From contig JAGRLQ010000129.1 in assembly GCA_020441735.1 (NCBI GenBank), positions 481 to 9,669 on the forward strand: a DNA stretch of 9,189 nucleotides, in the 5' to 3' direction. The notes under the pieces are model-generated. The model saw only the letters and a program-made list of their open reading frames with translations, was not told the DNA's origin and made no database searches. Shown here one piece after another: positions 7,252-9,189 of the stretch (positions are counted from its first letter, which is position 1; each line of letters starts with the position of its first letter). Both the position numbers and the translations under genes were made by a program. The DNA comes from Nitratireductor sp. (GTDB lineage Bacteria; Pseudomonadota; Alphaproteobacteria; Rhizobiales; Rhizobiaceae).

Positions 7252-7273
7252 GTTCAGCTTGCGTTCAGACTGA
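7252..7273 (+). repeat. Tandem 11-bp direct repeat (GTTCAG core), candidate response-regulator binding site
   Basis: Two adjacent 11-mers, GTTCAGCTTGC (7252-7262) and GTTCAGACTGA (7263-7273), match at 8 of 11 positions, with the core GTTCAG repeated at exactly one helical turn. Head-to-tail half-sites on the same DNA face are typical of OmpR/PhoB-family regulator dimers (family knowledge). The repeat ends 55 nt before the BA14K start codon, a sensible activator position. That it is a bound operator, and by which regulator, is inference. Confidence 0.45.
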
Positions 7274-7317
7274 TTTTGCAATGGTGCAGGAAAGGCGGGA
7301 AACCGCTTACCGAGATC

Positions 7318-7324
7318 AGGAGAG
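7318..7324 (+). promoter_or_regulatory. Ribosome binding site AGGAGAG deciding the BA14K start
   Basis: AGGAGAG is placed 4 nt before ATG 7329 (5 nt from the AGGAGA core). It selects ATG 7329 over the in-frame ATG at 7236, which would add 31 residues in front of an otherwise normal signal peptide. Confidence 0.75.
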
Positions 7325-7328
7325 AACG

Positions 7329-7820
7329 ATGAGCAAGACAGTATTTCAACCAGTCAGGAAAGCAGCCATCACGGGCCTTGCTGCCGCCTTTCTCGCAACG
7401 ACGCTGATGCCGGTTGCAACGGCAGAAGCCGGTCACAAGAAACACTGGAAGAAGCATCACGGCCATCATGTCGTCTACGTCAAGAAACACAAGAAACACC
7501 GCAGGTATTATCGCGACGACGCGCTTGCCGCCGGTATTGTCGGCCTTGCTGTTGGCGCCATCATCGCCGATCAGGCTGTCCGCTACCGCCAGCCGGATGT
7601 GGTCTATGTTCAGCCTCAGCCGAGTTATGTGGCACCACAGCCCGTCTATCGCGCGCCGGCACCGCACGTCATCACCTATGACAATGCGGTCCGCGCCACC
7701 TATGAGCCCTGGTCGCCGGAATGGTACAACTGGTGCCGTGCCAACTTCCGCAGCTTCAATCCCTCCAAGGGAACCTATCGCGGCTATGACGGGCTCGATC
7801 ACTTCTGCGTCGTGAAGTAA
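7329..7820 (+). CDS. Exported BA14K-family protein with His/Lys-rich segment
   Basis: A 163-residue small envelope protein. The N-terminus (MSKTVFQPVRKAAITGLAAA, then FLATTLMPVATAEA) is a signal peptide with likely cleavage after residue 34. The mature start is strikingly rich in His and Lys (GHKKHWKKHHGHH at 35-47, KKHKKHRRYYR at 52-62). A Gly/Ala hydrophobic segment follows (ALAAGIVGLAVGAIIADQA, 65-83) with glycines spaced like a glycine zipper, then a Pro/Gln/Tyr-rich linker (90-113). The C-terminal BA14K domain (about 119-163) is identified by WSPEWYNWCRANFRSFNPSK and GTYRGYDGLDHFC, with two cysteines (136, 160) that could pair. BA14K proteins were first described as an immunoreactive, lectin-like Brucella protein; the role in other rhizobia-like bacteria is unclear. 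The gene looks monocistronic, with its own leader and terminator. Confidence 0.88.
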   Translation: MSKTVFQPVRKAAITGLAAAFLATTLMPVATAEAGHKKHWKKHHGHHVVYVKKHKKHRRYYRDDALAAGIVGLAVGAIIADQAVRYRQPDVVYVQPQPSYVAPQPVYRAPAPHVITYDNAVRATYEPWSPEWYNWCRANFRSFNPSKGTYRGYDGLDHFCVVK

Positions 7821-7868
7821 GACCCCACTTCCCTTCACGGGCGGCACTCGCACGCCTCGACGCAGGGC

Positions 7869-7902
7869 AGACCCGGTTGCCGGAGACGGCAGCCGGGTTT
7901 TG
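7869..7902 (+). terminator. Rho-independent terminator after the BA14K gene
   Basis: ACCCGGTTGCCG (7871-7882) pairs with CGGCAGCCGGGT (7887-7898) around a GAGA tetraloop (7883-7886). This is a 12-bp stem with a single G-T wobble, extendable by two weaker pairs (7869-7870 with 7899-7900), followed by the T run at 7898-7901. It starts 48 nt after the BA14K stop codon and separates that gene from parE. Confidence 0.88.
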
Positions 7903-8011
7903 CATTGTCATAACGGGCTAATGCCCGCTGCACTCGCCATCGGCGCAGGTTGCAGCTATTGTTTCAACGGTGATTCGATAGCGTTGAATGCGGCACAAAA
8001 ACACGGGCAAC
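7903..8011 (+). promoter_or_regulatory. parE leader with inverted repeat and GATTC site
   Basis: The 109 nt between the terminator and the parE start must hold its promoter unless transcription reads through. It contains a small hairpin CGGGC-TAAT-GCCCG (7914-7927) without a T run and a perfect inverted repeat TTCAACG (7963-7969) / CGTTGAA (7982-7988) with a 12-nt spacer that includes GATTC (7972-7976). TTGCAG at 7950-7955 with TTCGAT at 7974-7979 (18-nt spacer) is a possible but weak promoter pair. The functional assignment is inference. Confidence 0.4.
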
Positions 8012-9189
8012 ATGGACAATACGAACGATCTGTTTGGCGGCACCGGAGCGGCGCCGGAGATGGATGGCGGCGGCAAGCATCCGCCTGCCGGGGGCAAGGC
8101 GCCTGCTGCCGGCAAGAACGGGAACAAGTCCGCAGGGACTGCCAAACCCGCCAATGGCGACGACTACGGTGCCGATGCCATTGCCGTGCTCGAAGGCCTC
8201 GAACCGGTGCGCAAGCGGCCGGGCATGTATATCGGCGGCACCGATGAAAAGGCGATGCATCACCTGTTCGCCGAGGTCATCGACAACTCGATGGACGAGG
8301 CGGTAGCGGGCCATGCCACCTGGATCGAGGTGGAACTCGGGGCGGACGGCTATCTTTCGGTAACAGACAATGGCCGCGGCATTCCTGTCGAAGCCCATCC
8401 CAAGTTCAAGGACAAGTCCACCGTCGAGGTGGTGATGACGATCCTGCATGCCGGCGGCAAGTTCGACGGCAAGGCCTACGAGACCTCCGGCGGCCTGCAT
8501 GGCGTAGGTGTCTCGGTCGTCAATGCGCTCTCCGAGCACCTGTTGGTGGAGGTTGCCAGAAACCGTCAACTCTATGTCCAGGAGTTTGAACGGGGCAAAC
8601 CCAAGGGCAAGCTGAGAGAAGCGGGCGAGGTTCACAACCGGCGCGGTACGAAGGTGCGTTTCCTGCCGGACCCGGAAATCTTCGGCAAGGGCTGCAAGTT
8701 CTCCCCTGCCCGGCTGTTCAAGATGGCCCGTTCCAAGGCCTATCTGTTCGGCGGGGTGGAAATCCGCTGGGTATGCGACCCCTCGCTGCTGTCAGAGAAG
8801 GACGAGACCCCGCAAAAGGCAAGTTTCCACTTTCCCGGCGGTCTGCGCGATTATCTGGAGGCCTCGCTCGGCAGTCAGCACAAGGTAACTGCTGAGCCGT
8901 TTTCCGGCCGCTCGGAAAACACCGGGCGCAATGGCACGGTGGAATGGGCCGTCGCCTGGCACGGCGATGACGGGTTCGTCAATTCCTACTGCAACACGAT
9001 CCCGACACCGGAAGGCGGAACGCATGAAGCCGGTTTCCGTATCGCGCTGACACGCGGGCTGAAAGCCTATGGCGAGATGATCGGCAACAAGAAAGTGTCG
9101 ATGATCACCACCGATGACGTGATGACGTCGGCTGCCGCCATGCTGTCGGTCTTCGTGCGCGAACCGGAATTTGTCGGCCAGACCAAGGA
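8012..9189 (+). CDS. parE: DNA topoisomerase IV subunit B, ParE (5' part; runs off right end)
   Basis: ParE is the ATPase subunit of topoisomerase IV, which with ParC unlinks daughter chromosomes. 392 codons are visible. Residues 1-50 are a Gly/Ala/Pro/Lys-rich, probably disordered lead-in; the GHKL ATPase domain then starts at DYGADAIAVLEGLEPVRKRP. Key residues are present: Glu88 (general base) and Asn92 (Mg2+) in FAEVIDNSMDEA, Asp119 in VTDNGRGIPV, the G-loop GGLHGVGVSVVNALS (160-174), and the transducer loop lysine in the final residues GQTK (Lys392). MYIGGTDEKAMHHL (72-85) favours ParE over GyrB, which usually has MYIGDT. The start is not certain. ATG 8012 (MDNTNDLFGG) fits the usual short N-terminus of alphaproteobacterial ParE, but neither it nor the in-frame ATG at 7988 (8 residues longer) has a good Shine-Dalgarno. 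The toprim domain and C-terminus are outside the window. Confidence 0.93.
   Translation, partial: MDNTNDLFGGTGAAPEMDGGGKHPPAGGKAPAAGKNGNKSAGTAKPANGDDYGADAIAVLEGLEPVRKRPGMYIGGTDEKAMHHLFAEVIDNSMDEAVAGHATWIEVELGADGYLSVTDNGRGIPVEAHPKFKDKSTVEVVMTILHAGGKFDGKAYETSGGLHGVGVSVVNALSEHLLVEVARNRQLYVQEFERGKPKGKLREAGEVHNRRGTKVRFLPDPEIFGKGCKFSPARLFKMARSKAYLFGGVEIRWVCDPSLLSEKDETPQKASFHFPGGLRDYLEASLGSQHKVTAEPFSGRSENTGRNGTVEWAVAWHGDDGFVNSYCNTIPTPEGGTHEAGFRIALTRGLKAYGEMIGNKKVSMITTDDVMTSAAAMLSVFVREPEFVGQTK

Larger units (their letters stand above)
7062..7328. promoter_or_regulatory. Divergent intergenic region between DUF2865 and BA14K genes
   Basis: This 267-bp stretch must carry the promoters of both divergent genes. 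I cannot name a confident -35/-10 pair for either. What stands out is a short perfect inverted repeat CCGGA-TAT-TCCGG at 7107-7119, a weaker GCCGT-N8-ACGGC at 7147-7164, a GATTC (GANTC-type methylation site) at 7210-7214, ATGGTTAA at 7236-7243 (whose complement TTAACCAT resembles a CtrA half-site), and the tandem GTTCAG repeat listed separately. No ORF with coding character is visible. Confidence 0.5.

Noticed and set aside
7236..7328. Upstream in-frame ATG extending the BA14K protein by 31 residues
   Set aside because: The ATG at 7329 has AGGAGAG at proper distance and begins directly with a signal peptide. The extension would bury that signal and would make the GTTCAG repeat coding.
7254..7853. 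A 199-codon minus-strand frame opposite BA14K
   Set aside because: It is antisense to the BA14K gene, which has a ribosome binding site, signal peptide, domain and terminator. Nothing comparable supports the antisense frame.
7914..7927. Second hairpin CGGGC-TAAT-GCCCG as a terminator
   Set aside because: Only 5 bp of stem and no T run on either strand; the strong terminator at 7869-7902 already accounts for termination.
1..9189. Mobile element, prophage, CRISPR or defence system
   Set aside because: No transposase, integrase, terminal repeats, spaced direct-repeat array or defence-type domains are visible, and composition is uniform across the window.

Overview
The window reads as ordinary chromosome of an alphaproteobacterium of the order Hyphomicrobiales (Rhizobiales), most likely Rhizobiaceae-like (Rhizobium/Agrobacterium/Ensifer relatives). 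The basis is high-GC codon use, a malic enzyme fused to a phosphotransacetylase-like domain, a glutamyl-tRNA synthetase with GLSKR in place of KMSKS, and two envelope families typical of this group (DUF2865 and BA14K). I see no rRNA, tRNA, CRISPR array, transposase or attachment site.

Positions 3-5995 hold five plus-strand genes packed like one transcription unit: the 3' part of a malic enzyme gene (3-1316), glutamine-dependent NAD+ synthetase nadE (1320-2993), a GNAT acetyltransferase (2998-3408), a 12-helix MFS transporter (3408-4640) and a glutamyl-tRNA synthetase (4637-5995). Junctions are +3, +4, -1 and -4 nt, so co-transcription is very likely and translational coupling is likely at the last two. 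Malic enzyme consumes NAD(P)+ and NadE makes NAD+, a plausible metabolic link. The acetyltransferase and transporter have no recognisable substrate.

Positions 5958-7061 hold a minus-strand gene for an exported, cysteine-rich DUF2865 protein. It converges on the glutamyl-tRNA synthetase gene and the two overlap by 38 bp at their 3' ends. A 267-bp divergent intergenic region follows. It carries a tandem 11-bp direct repeat built on GTTCAG and leads into a small exported BA14K-domain protein (7329-7820), which ends at a strong intrinsic terminator (7869-7902).

Positions 8012-9189 hold the N-terminal ATPase half of ParE (DNA topoisomerase IV subunit B), running off the right end. Its leader carries a perfect 7-bp inverted repeat with a GATTC (CcrM-type GANTC) site inside.

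I did not find an obviously new multi-gene system. The least explained items are the GNAT-MFS pair inside a housekeeping operon, the DUF2865 and BA14K envelope proteins, and the putative regulatory repeats upstream of the BA14K and parE genes.
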